A stretch of 8,645 nt of DNA from JANNHP01 sp031404455. GTDB lineage: Bacteria > Planctomycetota > JAJSAM01 > JAJVHW01. The DNA lies in the NCBI GenBank assembly GCA_031404455.1, contig JANNHP010000010.1, positions 1 through 8,645 on the forward strand, in the 5' to 3' direction. Positions 1-6,336 of the stretch are shown here, piece after piece. A program made the position numbers and the translations under genes. Numbering within the stretch: the first letter of the stretch is position 1; the number at the start of each line of letters is the position of its first letter. The notes beneath the pieces were generated by a model. It was not told where the DNA came from, did no database searches, and saw nothing but the letters and a program-made list of their open reading frames with translations.

Positions 1-42
1 TTTCTCGGGGCCGCGCGCCGGGGGGGCTTCCCGATCCCGTTT

Positions 43-981
43 TTATCGGGTTTGGCGCGCCCCCCTCGGCGCTGCACACACGCCGATGTGGTCCTTCACG
101 TTCCCGGGCTTCGCGTGGTTCTCGAGGAAGCGGATGATGGCGTCCGCGACGTCGATTCCGGTCGTCGTCTCGATCCCCTCGAGGCCGGGCGTGGAGTTGA
201 CCTCCATGACGACCGGGCCGTGGTTCGAGCGCAGGATGTCCACGCCGCAGATGTTGAGGCCCATCGACTTCGCGGAGCGGATCGCCGTCGAGCGCTCCTC
301 GGGCGTGAGCTTCACCTTCTCGGCGTGACCTCCGCGGTGCAGGTTGCTCCTGAACTCACCGGCCGGTCCCTGCCGCTTCATCGACGCGATCATCTTCTTG
401 CCCACGATGAAGCAGCGGATGTCGGCGCCTTTCGCCTCGCTGATGAACTCCTGCACGAGGATGTTCGCGGAGAGCTCCCGGAACGCCTGGATGACGGACT
501 CGGCGGCCTTGTCCGTTTCTGCGAGCACGACGCCGATCCCCTGCGTCCCTTCGACCAGCTTGATGACGAGGGGAGCGTGGCCGACGATGCTGATGAGGCC
601 CTGCACGTCCTTCGTCGAGTCGGCGACCGCCGTGACCGGAATGCCGATGCCCTTGCGCGCGAGAAGCTGAAGGCAGCGGAGCTTGTCGCGCGAACGGCTG
701 ATCGCCTGGGACTCGTTCGCGCAGAACACGTTCATCATCTCGAACTGCCGCACGACCGCGGTTCCGTAGAACGTGTTGGAGGCGCCGATGCGGGGAATGA
801 CCGCGTCGTAGCCCTCGAGCGGCTGGCCCTGGTACATGACCTTCGGGTTGTGCGACGTGATGTTGATGTAGCAGCGCACGTAGTCGATGACGTGCGCCTC
901 GTGTCCGCGGCTCTCGGCGGCTTCCTTGAGCCGGCTCGTCGAGTAGAGCCACGGGTCGCGCGACAGGATGGCGATCTTCAC
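43..981 (-). CDS. rimK: RimK-family alpha-L-glutamate ligase (ATP-grasp)
   Basis: A 312-residue ATP-grasp ligase, close to the usual RimK length of about 300. RimK enzymes use ATP to join L-glutamate by alpha-peptide bonds to a carboxyl terminus; the classic target is ribosomal protein S6. Visible features are an N-terminal pre-ATP-grasp domain (about 1-90), the SRSRDKLRCLQLL segment (95-107), the ATP-binding K141 with the glycine-rich loop EGTQGIG (144-150), VQEF (176-179) of the ATP hinge, ADIRCFIVG (186-194), and the metal-binding set D248, E260 and N262 in VDIL and MEVNSTPGLEGIE. The start is GTG at 981, seven bases after a GAGGAG ribosome binding site. The GTG overlaps the folC stop as GTGA, which implies translational coupling. 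The family call is firm. The substrate is not: S6, a cofactor such as folate, or another protein are all possible. Confidence 0.93.
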   Translation of the reverse strand: MKIAILSRDPWLYSTSRLKEAAESRGHEAHVIDYVRCYINITSHNPKVMYQGQPLEGYDAVIPRIGASNTFYGTAVVRQFEMMNVFCANESQAISRSRDKLRCLQLLARKGIGIPVTAVADSTKDVQGLISIVGHAPLVIKLVEGTQGIGVVLAETDKAAESVIQAFRELSANILVQEFISEAKGADIRCFIVGKKMIASMKRQGPAGEFRSNLHRGGHAEKVKLTPEERSTAIRSAKSMGLNICGVDILRSNHGPVVMEVNSTPGLEGIETTTGIDVADAIIRFLENHAKPGNVKDHIGVCAAPRGARQTR

Positions 982-2627
982 GTTCTCACTCCTCGCTGGA
1001 CGAAGGGCGCGGCAGCGTAGCGCGAGCCCCCCCGTGACGAGCGAAGGCATTCCCCGCAGAGGTAGAGGCTCCCGGTGACCACGACGACCCCGCGTCGGCC
1101 CGCCCGGCGGCGAGCCTCGGCGAGCGCGGCGGGAAGGTCGGCGCAGGCTCGCGCCCGCAGCCCGAGCGAACGAGCCGTCGCGGCGAGCTCGTAGGGCGCC
1201 GCGGCCCTCGCCTGGCCGGAAGTCGTTGTCACGACGAAGCTTGCGATACCGCGGAGCCGTCGCAGGGTTCCAAGGACGTCCTTGTCGGACGCCATCCCGA
1301 CGACGAAAACCCGCGGCCGGCCGGGGACCGCGTCCCGGATCGTCCGGGCGAGGAGGCCCATGCTCGCCGGGTTGTGCGCGCCGTCGACGAGCACGAGCGG
1401 GCGGGTCGAGATCGTCTCGAGGCGCGCGCGGATCTGCGTCCGGGCGAGGCCCCGGCGGACGTGGTCGTCGGTGACCGGCGAGCCTCGCCAGGCACCCGTC
1501 AGCGCGGCGACCGCCGCGAGCGCCGCGTTCGTCGCCTGGTAAGTTCCGAGGAGGGGCACCGCGAGCTCGATCGGGGTCAGACCGGGGAGCTCCACGACTC
1601 GCCCCCGGCGAGTCGTGGTCCCTCGTCGCGAAGCGCGACACGGGACCGCTCCCGCTCGTCCGTGCCGCGCCGCGGCACGTCCTCGCCCCCCAGCCTGGTG
1701 ATCCGGAGCCCGCCCGGGGTCAGACCCCCAGCCTGATGACCCTGCGCGCGGCCGAGCCTCCGGGGTCAGACCCCCAGCTTGGGGGGGCGGTGCTCCGCGA
1801 TCCGTCGCGACGAGGCGGAACGTTGTGGTGCCGCCGCCCGTGGACGGGTCGAAGTTCGTCCGCACGCGGCCGACCCGGAAGTCGCGGCCGACCGCGAGGA
1901 GCGGGGCGCCCGCGCGGCGGCAGATCCGCGACACCACCCGGCCCGCGACGGTCCCGATGGGCTCGCCGCAGACGAACGCGACGCCGCGCCGCGCGGCGGA
2001 CGCCTTCTCGCCGGCGATCGCCGCCCGCGTGCGGCCGAGGTGCTGCGTGTGGTCGAGCGACACGCTCGTGAGCACCTTGACGACCGCGTCGGCGGCGGTC
2101 GTCGCGTCGAGACGACCGCCCATCCCTGCCTCGAGGACGACCGCGTCGCAGCCTGCCGCACGCAACGCGAGCAGCGCGGCCACGGTGTGCACCTCGAAGA
2201 ACGTCAGGGGCTCGCCGCGGGCCGCGGCGGCCTCCACGTGCGGGACGAGCGACGCGAGCGCGTCGCGCACGAGACGATCCGGCGCCGGGCGCCCGTCGAC
2301 GCGGATCCGCTCGCGGGGATCGACGAGGTGCGGCGACGTGTAGAGACCCACGCGCCGGCCCGACGCGCGCAGGATCTCGGCGAGCATCGTGGCCGTGGAG
2401 CCCTTGCCCTTGCTGCCGAGGACCTGGGCGACGTCGAACGACCGGTCCGGACGCCCGACGGCTGCGAGAAGGCGCTCCACCCGGTCGAGTCCGTAGGTCC
2501 GCGCGTCGTAGCGCTGCGTGGCCATCGTCTCGTAGTTCGTGTGCGACGCGAGCCAGGAGAACGCCGCGTCGAATGTCCGGAAGGGGCTGTACTTCGCCAA
2601 GGGGCGGGAGTCTAACCTTGCCGCCAT
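978..2627 (-). CDS. folC: Bifunctional dihydrofolate synthase / folylpolyglutamate synthase, with insert
   Basis: This Mur-ligase-family enzyme joins glutamate to dihydropteroate and extends the gamma-glutamate tail of folates in the cytosol, using ATP. Visible motifs, numbered from the ATG at 2627, are the N-terminal FDAAFSWLASHTNYE (19-33), P-loop GSKGKGST (71-78, usually GTNGKGST), TSPHL (97-101), EAGMGGRLDAT (166-176), SLDHTQHLG (190-198), IAGEKA (204-209) with the conserved lysine, DGAHNP (415-420) and VVGMASDKD (442-450). Conserved FolC sequence already lies before the internal ATG at 2525, so the start must be upstream: either TTG at 2600 or ATG at 2627, which overlaps the aroB start. 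Neither has a strong ribosome binding site. At 549 residues it is about 100 longer than usual, mostly because of a low-complexity stretch at about 277-342 encoded by a hairpin-rich insert. All catalytic motifs remain in one frame on both sides, so it is probably functional. Confidence 0.92.
   Translation of the reverse strand: MAARLDSRPLAKYSPFRTFDAAFSWLASHTNYETMATQRYDARTYGLDRVERLLAAVGRPDRSFDVAQVLGSKGKGSTATMLAEILRASGRRVGLYTSPHLVDPRERIRVDGRPAPDRLVRDALASLVPHVEAAAARGEPLTFFEVHTVAALLALRAAGCDAVVLEAGMGGRLDATTAADAVVKVLTSVSLDHTQHLGRTRAAIAGEKASAARRGVAFVCGEPIGTVAGRVVSRICRRAGAPLLAVGRDFRVGRVRTNFDPSTGGGTTTFRLVATDRGAPPPQAGGLTPEARPRAGSSGWGSDPGRAPDHQAGGRGRAAARHGRAGAVPCRASRRGTTTRRGRVVELPGLTPIELAVPLLGTYQATNAALAAVAALTGAWRGSPVTDDHVRRGLARTQIRARLETISTRPLVLVDGAHNPASMGLLARTIRDAVPGRPRVFVVGMASDKDVLGTLRRLRGIASFVVTTTSGQARAAAPYELAATARSLGLRARACADLPAALAEARRRAGRRGVVVVTGSLYLCGECLRSSRGGSRYAAAPFVQRGVRT
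989..994 (-). promoter_or_regulatory. Ribosome binding site of rimK
   Basis: On the minus strand this reads GAGGAG and lies seven bases before the GTG at 981. It sits inside the 3' end of folC and decides the rimK start, since the reading frame itself is open far upstream. Confidence 0.75.
1592..1618. repeat. Perfect 12-bp inverted repeat, 3-base loop
   Basis: CCACGACTCGCC (1592-1603) and GGCGAGTCGTGG (1607-1618) are exact reverse complements around a CCC loop. This is the strongest hairpin in the window. It lies at the rimK-proximal edge of the folC insert, within coding sequence for TTTRRGRVV. It could slow RNA polymerase or ribosomes, but there is no T-tract that would make it a terminator. 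Confidence 0.8.
1618..1646. repeat. Imperfect hairpin, 5 + 6 bp stem
   Basis: GTCCC (1618-1622) pairs with GGGAC (1642-1646), and GTCGCG (1625-1630) pairs with CGCGAC (1634-1639), with a two-base mismatch on each side and an AAG loop. It follows directly on the 12-bp hairpin inside the folC insert. Confidence 0.6.
1661..1679. repeat. 9-bp inverted repeat
   Basis: CGTGCCGCG (1661-1669) and CGCGGCACG (1671-1679) are perfect reverse complements around a single base; in a real hairpin the innermost pairs would open. It is the third stem-loop in the folC insert, just before the first CCCCCAGCCT repeat. Confidence 0.65.
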
Positions 2628-2640
2628 GGCTGCGAGGTTC
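2613..2640. promoter_or_regulatory. Shared start region of divergent folC and aroB
   Basis: The palindrome CCATGG (2624-2629) holds an ATG on each strand: 2626-2628 for aroB and 2627-2625 for folC. The flanks are also nearly symmetric (TTGCCGCC before, GGCTGCGA after), so both proteins would begin M-A-A-R. A TAACCT (2613-2618) ends seven bases before the aroB ATG and could be the -10 box of a leaderless aroB transcript. No clear -35 box or ribosome binding site is seen for either gene. If folC instead uses TTG at 2600, the gap is only 25 bp. Either way the promoters must lie within or next to the opposing gene. Confidence 0.45.
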
Positions 2641-3717
2641 CGGCTCGACCTCGAGTTCCCGCCCGACCGTTGCGAGTACGACGTCGGCGTGGGATTGCTC
2701 GCGGAACTCGGTCCGAAGACGGCACGCGTCGTCACCTCGCCCGTCTGCGTCCTCGTGACGGACGCGCACGTCGCCGAGACGACGCACCTCGCGACGGCCG
2801 AGACGTCGCTCCGCCGCTCGGGGCTCGTTCCGCGGACCGTGCTCATCCCCCCAGGAGAGGGATCGAAGTCGGTCGACGGGGCGAAGAGTCTGTGGTCGGC
2901 GTTCGCCGCCGCGGGGCTCGCGCCGGACGGCGCGGTCGTGGCGCTCGGCGGGGGCGTGGTCGGCGACCTCGCTGGGTTTTGCGCCGCGACTTGGATGCGC
3001 GGGGTGGCGTTCGTCCAGGTGCCGACGACGCTGCTCGCCATGTGCGACAGCGCGATCGGCGGGAAGACCGGGATCGACCTCGCCGAGGGCAAGAACCTCG
3101 TCGGCGCCTTCCACCAGCCGCGTCTCGTGATCGCCGACCTCGCGACGCTCGATTCCCTGCCCGAGCGCGAACTCCGCGCCGGGTACGGCGAGGTCGTGAA
3201 GTGCGCGATCCTGCGCGACCGGGCCGCGATCGCCCGGCTCCGCGACGCCGCGCGTCCGCTCCTCGCGCGGGACTGCGACGCGACCGCCGACGCCGTGCGT
3301 CTCGCCATCGAGGTGAAGGCCGACCACGTCCGCGGGGACGTCCGCGACCGGCAGGGGCGGCGCGCGCTGCTCAATCTCGGCCACACGATGGGCCACGCGA
3401 TCGAGGCCGAGACCGGCTACGAGGGGATGCGGCACGGAGAAGCAGTCGCCGCGGGTCTCGTCGTCGCCTGCCGGATCGCGTGCGCGCGCGGGATGTGCGG
3501 CGAGGATCTCGTCGACGAGGTGCGCGCCACGCTCAAGGCGTTCGGGCTGCCGACGTCGGTGCCGGCGGATCTCGCCCCCGAACGGCTCGTCGAGCGGACA
3601 CTCTTCGACAAGAAGCGGCGGCGCGACCGACGCCGGATGGTCCTGCCCCTCGCGCGCGGCGGCGCCGAGGTCCACGACGTCGACGACGCGGAACTCCTCG
3701 CGGCACTCGCGCCGTAG
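2626..3717 (+). CDS. aroB: 3-dehydroquinate synthase
   Basis: This enzyme converts DAHP to 3-dehydroquinate, the second step of the shikimate pathway, using NAD+ and a divalent metal. The 363 residues match the family's usual length of about 360. Motifs are PPGEGSKS (84-91), the NAD-binding GGGVVGDLAGF (108-118), QVPTTLLAMCDSAIGGKTGID ending near 150, KNLVGAFHQP, YGEVVKCAIL with metal ligand E189, LNLGHTMGHAIE with H253 and H257, and RHGEAVAAG with H270. All three metal-ligand positions are present. The start is ATG 2626; the frame is open back to an ATG at 2539, but those extra residues do not resemble AroB and lie over folC. The gene is divergent from folC with essentially no intergenic space, and it converges on the STAS gene. 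No other aro gene is in the window. Confidence 0.96.
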   Translation: MAARFRLDLEFPPDRCEYDVGVGLLAELGPKTARVVTSPVCVLVTDAHVAETTHLATAETSLRRSGLVPRTVLIPPGEGSKSVDGAKSLWSAFAAAGLAPDGAVVALGGGVVGDLAGFCAATWMRGVAFVQVPTTLLAMCDSAIGGKTGIDLAEGKNLVGAFHQPRLVIADLATLDSLPERELRAGYGEVVKCAILRDRAAIARLRDAARPLLARDCDATADAVRLAIEVKADHVRGDVRDRQGRRALLNLGHTMGHAIEAETGYEGMRHGEAVAAGLVVACRIACARGMCGEDLVDEVRATLKAFGLPTSVPADLAPERLVERTLFDKKRRRDRRRMVLPLARGGAEVHDVDDAELLAALAP

Positions 3718-3748
3718 CCGCGGAGCGGCGAACAACGACGGCGTGCCG

Positions 3749-3767
3749 CGCGGGGACCGCCCCCGCG
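3749..3767. terminator. Hairpin between convergent aroB and STAS genes
   Basis: In the 58-bp gap between the two stop codons, CGCGGGG (3749-3755) and CCCCGCG (3761-3767) form a perfect 7-bp stem with a five-base loop. Its position suits a bidirectional transcription stop. No T-tract follows on either side, so an intrinsic terminator is not shown. Confidence 0.35.
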
Positions 3768-3775
3768 AGCTCGCG

Positions 3776-4582
3776 TCAGGCCGGCGGCAGTCCGCGCGCC
3801 TGGTCGATCTCGGACCGGAGCTCGGCCATGTCGTCCACGAAGCGTTTCAGCAGGTCGAGGTCTTCGGGCCGAGCGCCCTCGTACTTGATGCTGAAGACCG
3901 CCTCGTCCTGGCCGTCGTCGCGGACGTCGCGCTGGACGAGGGTGATCGCCGCGTCCATCTCGAAGTAGTGGCCCTGCACCATGAACGGCTGGCGGAACTT
4001 GATCCGCATCTTGCGGCCCGGGTGGATCTCCTTGTCGAAGTTCGCCGTCGAGAGCGGGGGGCGGAAGTCCTTCGTCCAGCCCGGGATCTCCCACCGGAAC
4101 TTCAGGCCGTTGGCGTAGAGCGACGTGATCCGTCCGACGTACTTCTTCGGACCGAGGGCCGGGATCATCGAGAAGAGCAGCGCGTTCGCGCCGGTCAGCG
4201 TCTGGTCGATCTCGTCGCCGAGGTCGGCGCCTGGCCGCGCGAGTCTCGACGTGAAGTGGCGCACACCGTCGTCCGCCGACTCGTACACGCTGAAGAGCTT
4301 GTCGAGGCCGAGCGTCACGAGGGTCTTCCTGAAGAAGTTCGACGGCTGCGCGAGCACCAGGTCGCCGCCCGCCGCCTGCACCTTCTTGCGCACCTTGATG
4401 AGGTAGCCGAGTGCGGACGAGTTGATGAACGAGAGCTTCTTCAGGTCGAAGACGAGCCGCGACTCGCCGCCGTCGATGAGGGCGTCGATCTGTTTCGCCG
4501 TCGCTGCGAGGTTGAAGGCGTCGAGCTCGCCCGCGAACTCCGCGACCGTGATGTCGCCTTCCTGCGTGATGTCGAGCTTCAT
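3776..4582 (-). CDS. STAS domain protein with C-terminal PilZ-like domain
   Basis: A 268-residue soluble protein with two parts. Residues 1-105 are a STAS domain of the anti-sigma-factor-antagonist type (SpoIIAA/RsbV-like): LVFDLKKLSFINSSALGYLI (43-62) carries the Ser pair S55/S56 where partner kinases phosphorylate such proteins, though the usual Asp before them is Asn54. Residues about 146-255 look like a PilZ-type beta barrel: GRITSLYANGLKFRW (150-164), PGRKMRIKF (188-196), and FSIKYEGARPEDLDLLKRFV (230-249), which matches the usual PilZ ending. The c-di-GMP signature RxxxR is not seen and the D/NxSxxG motif is degenerate (SLYANG), so nucleotide binding is doubtful. The ATG at 4582 follows a GGAGG site. 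A link between partner-switching and motility or c-di-GMP control is inference. No cognate kinase or phosphatase gene is nearby. Confidence 0.8.
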   Translation of the reverse strand: MKLDITQEGDITVAEFAGELDAFNLAATAKQIDALIDGGESRLVFDLKKLSFINSSALGYLIKVRKKVQAAGGDLVLAQPSNFFRKTLVTLGLDKLFSVYESADDGVRHFTSRLARPGADLGDEIDQTLTGANALLFSMIPALGPKKYVGRITSLYANGLKFRWEIPGWTKDFRPPLSTANFDKEIHPGRKMRIKFRQPFMVQGHYFEMDAAITLVQRDVRDDGQDEAVFSIKYEGARPEDLDLLKRFVDDMAELRSEIDQARGLPPA

Positions 4583-4591
4583 CGGGTTTCG

Positions 4592-4596
4592 CCTCC
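4592..4596 (-). promoter_or_regulatory. Ribosome binding site of the STAS–PilZ gene
   Basis: The minus strand reads GGAGG nine bases before the ATG at 4582. The 86 bp between this gene and dprA must hold the divergent promoters. TAGTGT at 4665-4670 is a possible -10 for dprA but has no matching -35. Confidence 0.6.
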
Positions 4597-4668
4597 GGCC
4601 CCGATGATCCCAAGACCGCGCCGGAATTTCACGCGCTGTAACCTTTCGCCCCCCCGGACGGACCTAGT

Positions 4669-5817
4669 GTGTGGATGAGAACCACCGAATCGCTCGTCGC
4701 CGGCCCCGCAGAACCCGAGATCCTCGACCGCATGAGGCTCGCGGGGATCCCCGGGCTCTCGCCCCGGCTCCTGCGCAGGCTCGTCGCCCGGTTCGGGTCG
4801 GCGGGCACGGCGCTCCGCGCCGATCCGCTCCTCGTCGCCGCCGTGCCGGGGATCGGCGGTGCGAGGTCGTCGCTCCTCGCAGCAGCGCCCACGCGCGACG
4901 ACGCCGCGCGCGACATGGAGCGCATCCGCGCCGCGGGCGCCGTGGTGCTCGTCGAAGGCCACCCGGCCTGGCCCAGCGCCTTCACGGAGCTCGACGATCC
5001 GCCGCCGATCCTCTTCGTGCGCGGCGACCCGGCGTTCCTCGCGCTGCGCGGCGTGGCGCTCGTCGGATCGCGGCGCGCGTCGGCGTACGGCACGGCGCAG
5101 GCGCGCCGGATCGCGTCGGAGCTTGCGGCCGTCGGCGTGCCGGTGATCTCGGGACTCGCGCGCGGCATCGACGCCGCCGCGCACCGCGGGGCGCTCGACG
5201 CGGGCGGCGTCACGATCGGTGTGCTCGGCGGGGGGCTCGCGAAGTTCTATCCCCCTGAGAACCTGCAGCTCGCGCGGGAGATGGCGGCGGGCCGCGGCGC
5301 CGTGGTGTCGGAGTTCCCGCTCGACGTGCCGCCGCGCCCGTACCACTTCCCGCGGCGCAACCGCCTCATCGCGGCGCTCGCCGCCGCGGTCGTGATCGTG
5401 GAGGCGGCGGAGGACTCGGGCTCGCTCATCACCGCCGACCACGCGCTCGATCTCGGGCGCGAGGTGCTCGCGGTTCCGGGCCGGATCGACAACCCGAACT
5501 CGCGCGGCGTGCACCGTCTGCTCCGCGAGGGCGCCGCGGTGTGCGAGTCGGCGGACGACGTCCTGCGCGCGCTCGGCCTCGATCCGCCGCGTCCGGCGTG
5601 CGCCGCAGTCGACGAGCCCGTCGCGCTGAGCGGAGCGAACGGGGCGGAGACGGCGCTCCTCGCCGCTCTCGCGGGCGCCGAGCGCCACGCCGACGAACTC
5701 CTCGCGGAGACGGGACTCGACCCGGCGCAGGGTCTCGCCGCGCTCTCGGCGCTCGAACTCCGCGGCACCGTCACGCTCTGCGCCGACGGGCGCTACGGCC
5801 TCGCGGCGAAGCGATGA
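4669..5817 (+). CDS. dprA: DNA-processing protein DprA (Smf)
   Basis: DprA binds incoming single-stranded DNA during natural transformation and loads RecA. The 382 residues, numbered here from the ATG at 4675, comprise an N-terminal helical region with HhH-like signatures (LAGIPGLSPRLLRRLVARFG, 22-41; VPGIGG, 57-62), then the Rossmann-like core: ILFVRGD (112-118), VALVGSRRASAYG (127-139), VISGLARGIDAAAH (157-170), GVLGGGLAKFYPPEN (182-196), SEFPLDVPPRPYHFPRRNRLIAAL (212-235), and SGSLITADHALDLGREVLAVPG (248-269). A C-terminal winged-helix-like region (about 320-380) completes the three-domain form. GTG 4669 lies six bases after GGACGGA; ATG 4675 is equally possible and changes only two residues. 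No other competence gene is in the window, and dprA is widespread in bacteria not known to be competent. Confidence 0.95.
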   Translation: MWMRTTESLVAGPAEPEILDRMRLAGIPGLSPRLLRRLVARFGSAGTALRADPLLVAAVPGIGGARSSLLAAAPTRDDAARDMERIRAAGAVVLVEGHPAWPSAFTELDDPPPILFVRGDPAFLALRGVALVGSRRASAYGTAQARRIASELAAVGVPVISGLARGIDAAAHRGALDAGGVTIGVLGGGLAKFYPPENLQLAREMAAGRGAVVSEFPLDVPPRPYHFPRRNRLIAALAAAVVIVEAAEDSGSLITADHALDLGREVLAVPGRIDNPNSRGVHRLLREGAAVCESADDVLRALGLDPPRPACAAVDEPVALSGANGAETALLAALAGAERHADELLAETGLDPAQGLAALSALELRGTVTLCADGRYGLAAKR

Positions 5818-5820
5818 TCG

Positions 5821-6336
5821 TCAGCGGGCGTCGCGCATCGCCCGCGGCTTCTCCGCGACGAACCGCTCGATCGCCGCCACCGCGACGATCGTCGCGACGA
5901 GGGCGACGAGCATGCCGCTCGATCCGGCGAGCGCGGGCACCGCCCTGAGACGCAGCCAGGCGTCGACGACCTCCGCGAACCGCGGCGTCTGCTCGGCGAG
6001 AAGCAGCGCCGCCGGCGCCGCGACGAAGATCGCGGCCGCGATCGACGCTGCCGCCGCCGCGGTTCCGGCGCCGATCAGCGTCCGGCGCAGGCGGACCCGG
6101 CGCCGCGTCCACGCGATCTCCTCGGCGACGGCCGCGAGCGTGCGCGCGTCGGCGGCGGCCGACGGGACGGCGACCGGCATCGCCGCGAGCGCGGCCGAGA
6201 GACGTCGCGAGGCGTCGACCGCCGCGCGGCACCCGGCGCACGTCTCGATGTGAGCCGCGAAGGGAGCGAGCGGCGCGCCGTCGAGCGCGCCCTCGGCGTA
6301 CGCGTCGATCAGCGGGTCCGCTTCGTCACATCGCAT
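5821..6336 (-). CDS. Zinc-finger anti-sigma factor, membrane-bound
   Basis: A 171-residue protein that most likely holds the neighbouring ECF sigma factor inactive at the inner membrane. The cytosolic N-terminus has the ZAS/zf-HC2 pattern H29-x3-C33-x2-C36 (AHIETCAGC), with C3 as a likely fourth ligand. Two hydrophobic segments follow: about 86-114 (TLIGAG to ALLLA) and about 138-157 (GSSGMLVALVATIVAVAAIE). They are joined by a short loop, leaving no large extracytoplasmic sensor domain. The start ATG 6336 lies 11 bp inside the sigma gene and follows a GGAG (6347-6350), so the two are probably translationally coupled. The stop lies only 3 bp from the dprA stop on the other strand. The signal that releases the sigma factor is unknown. 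Confidence 0.88.
   Translation of the reverse strand: MRCDEADPLIDAYAEGALDGAPLAPFAAHIETCAGCRAAVDASRRLSAALAAMPVAVPSAAADARTLAAVAEEIAWTRRRVRLRRTLIGAGTAAAAASIAAAIFVAAPAALLLAEQTPRFAEVVDAWLRLRAVPALAGSSGMLVALVATIVAVAAIERFVAEKPRAMRDAR

Larger units (their letters stand above)
1573..1785. repeat. REP-like, hairpin-rich in-frame insert in folC
   Basis: The 12-mer CGGGGTCAGACC occurs three times, at 1572, 1715 and 1761. The last two copies extend to the palindrome GGGGTCAGACCCC (1716-1728 and 1762-1774). CCCCCAGC(C/T)T also recurs at about 1687, 1725 and 1771. The outer copies of the 12-mer lie 189 bp apart (63 codons), so collapsing them keeps the folC frame and removes most of the extra length. In the protein they appear as GLTP at 286-289 and 349-352. 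Between them lie three further hairpins (separate entries). The residues encoded are Gly/Arg/Ala/Pro-rich, unlike the rest of FolC. Palindromes of this kind behave like REP sequences in high-GC genomes. No transposase gene is in the window. The exact ends of the element are not certain. Confidence 0.7.

Noticed and set aside
30..50. Intrinsic terminator for rimK
   Set aside because: CCCGAT (30-35) and ATCGGG (45-50) can pair, but the stem overlaps the stop codon and no T-tract follows in the minus direction.
52..1020. Plus-strand open frames over rimK (52-1020, 86-328, 344-670)
   Set aside because: They are rich in Arg, Asp and Val with no family motifs, and lie opposite a complete ATP-grasp enzyme on the minus strand.
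1687..1785. CRISPR or integron attC site
   Set aside because: There are only two to three degenerate repeats of unequal spacing, no cas or integrase genes, and the whole stretch is read through in frame by folC.
978..2627. folC as a pseudogene
   Set aside because: Despite the insert there is no stop or frameshift, and motifs on both sides (P-loop, EKA, HNP, SDKD) are in one continuous frame.
2628..3386. Upstream extension of the folC frame across aroB on the minus strand
   Set aside because: The frame has no stop up to 3386, but this is usual in very GC-rich DNA. The added residues do not resemble FolC, and the opposite strand holds a complete, motif-rich aroB.
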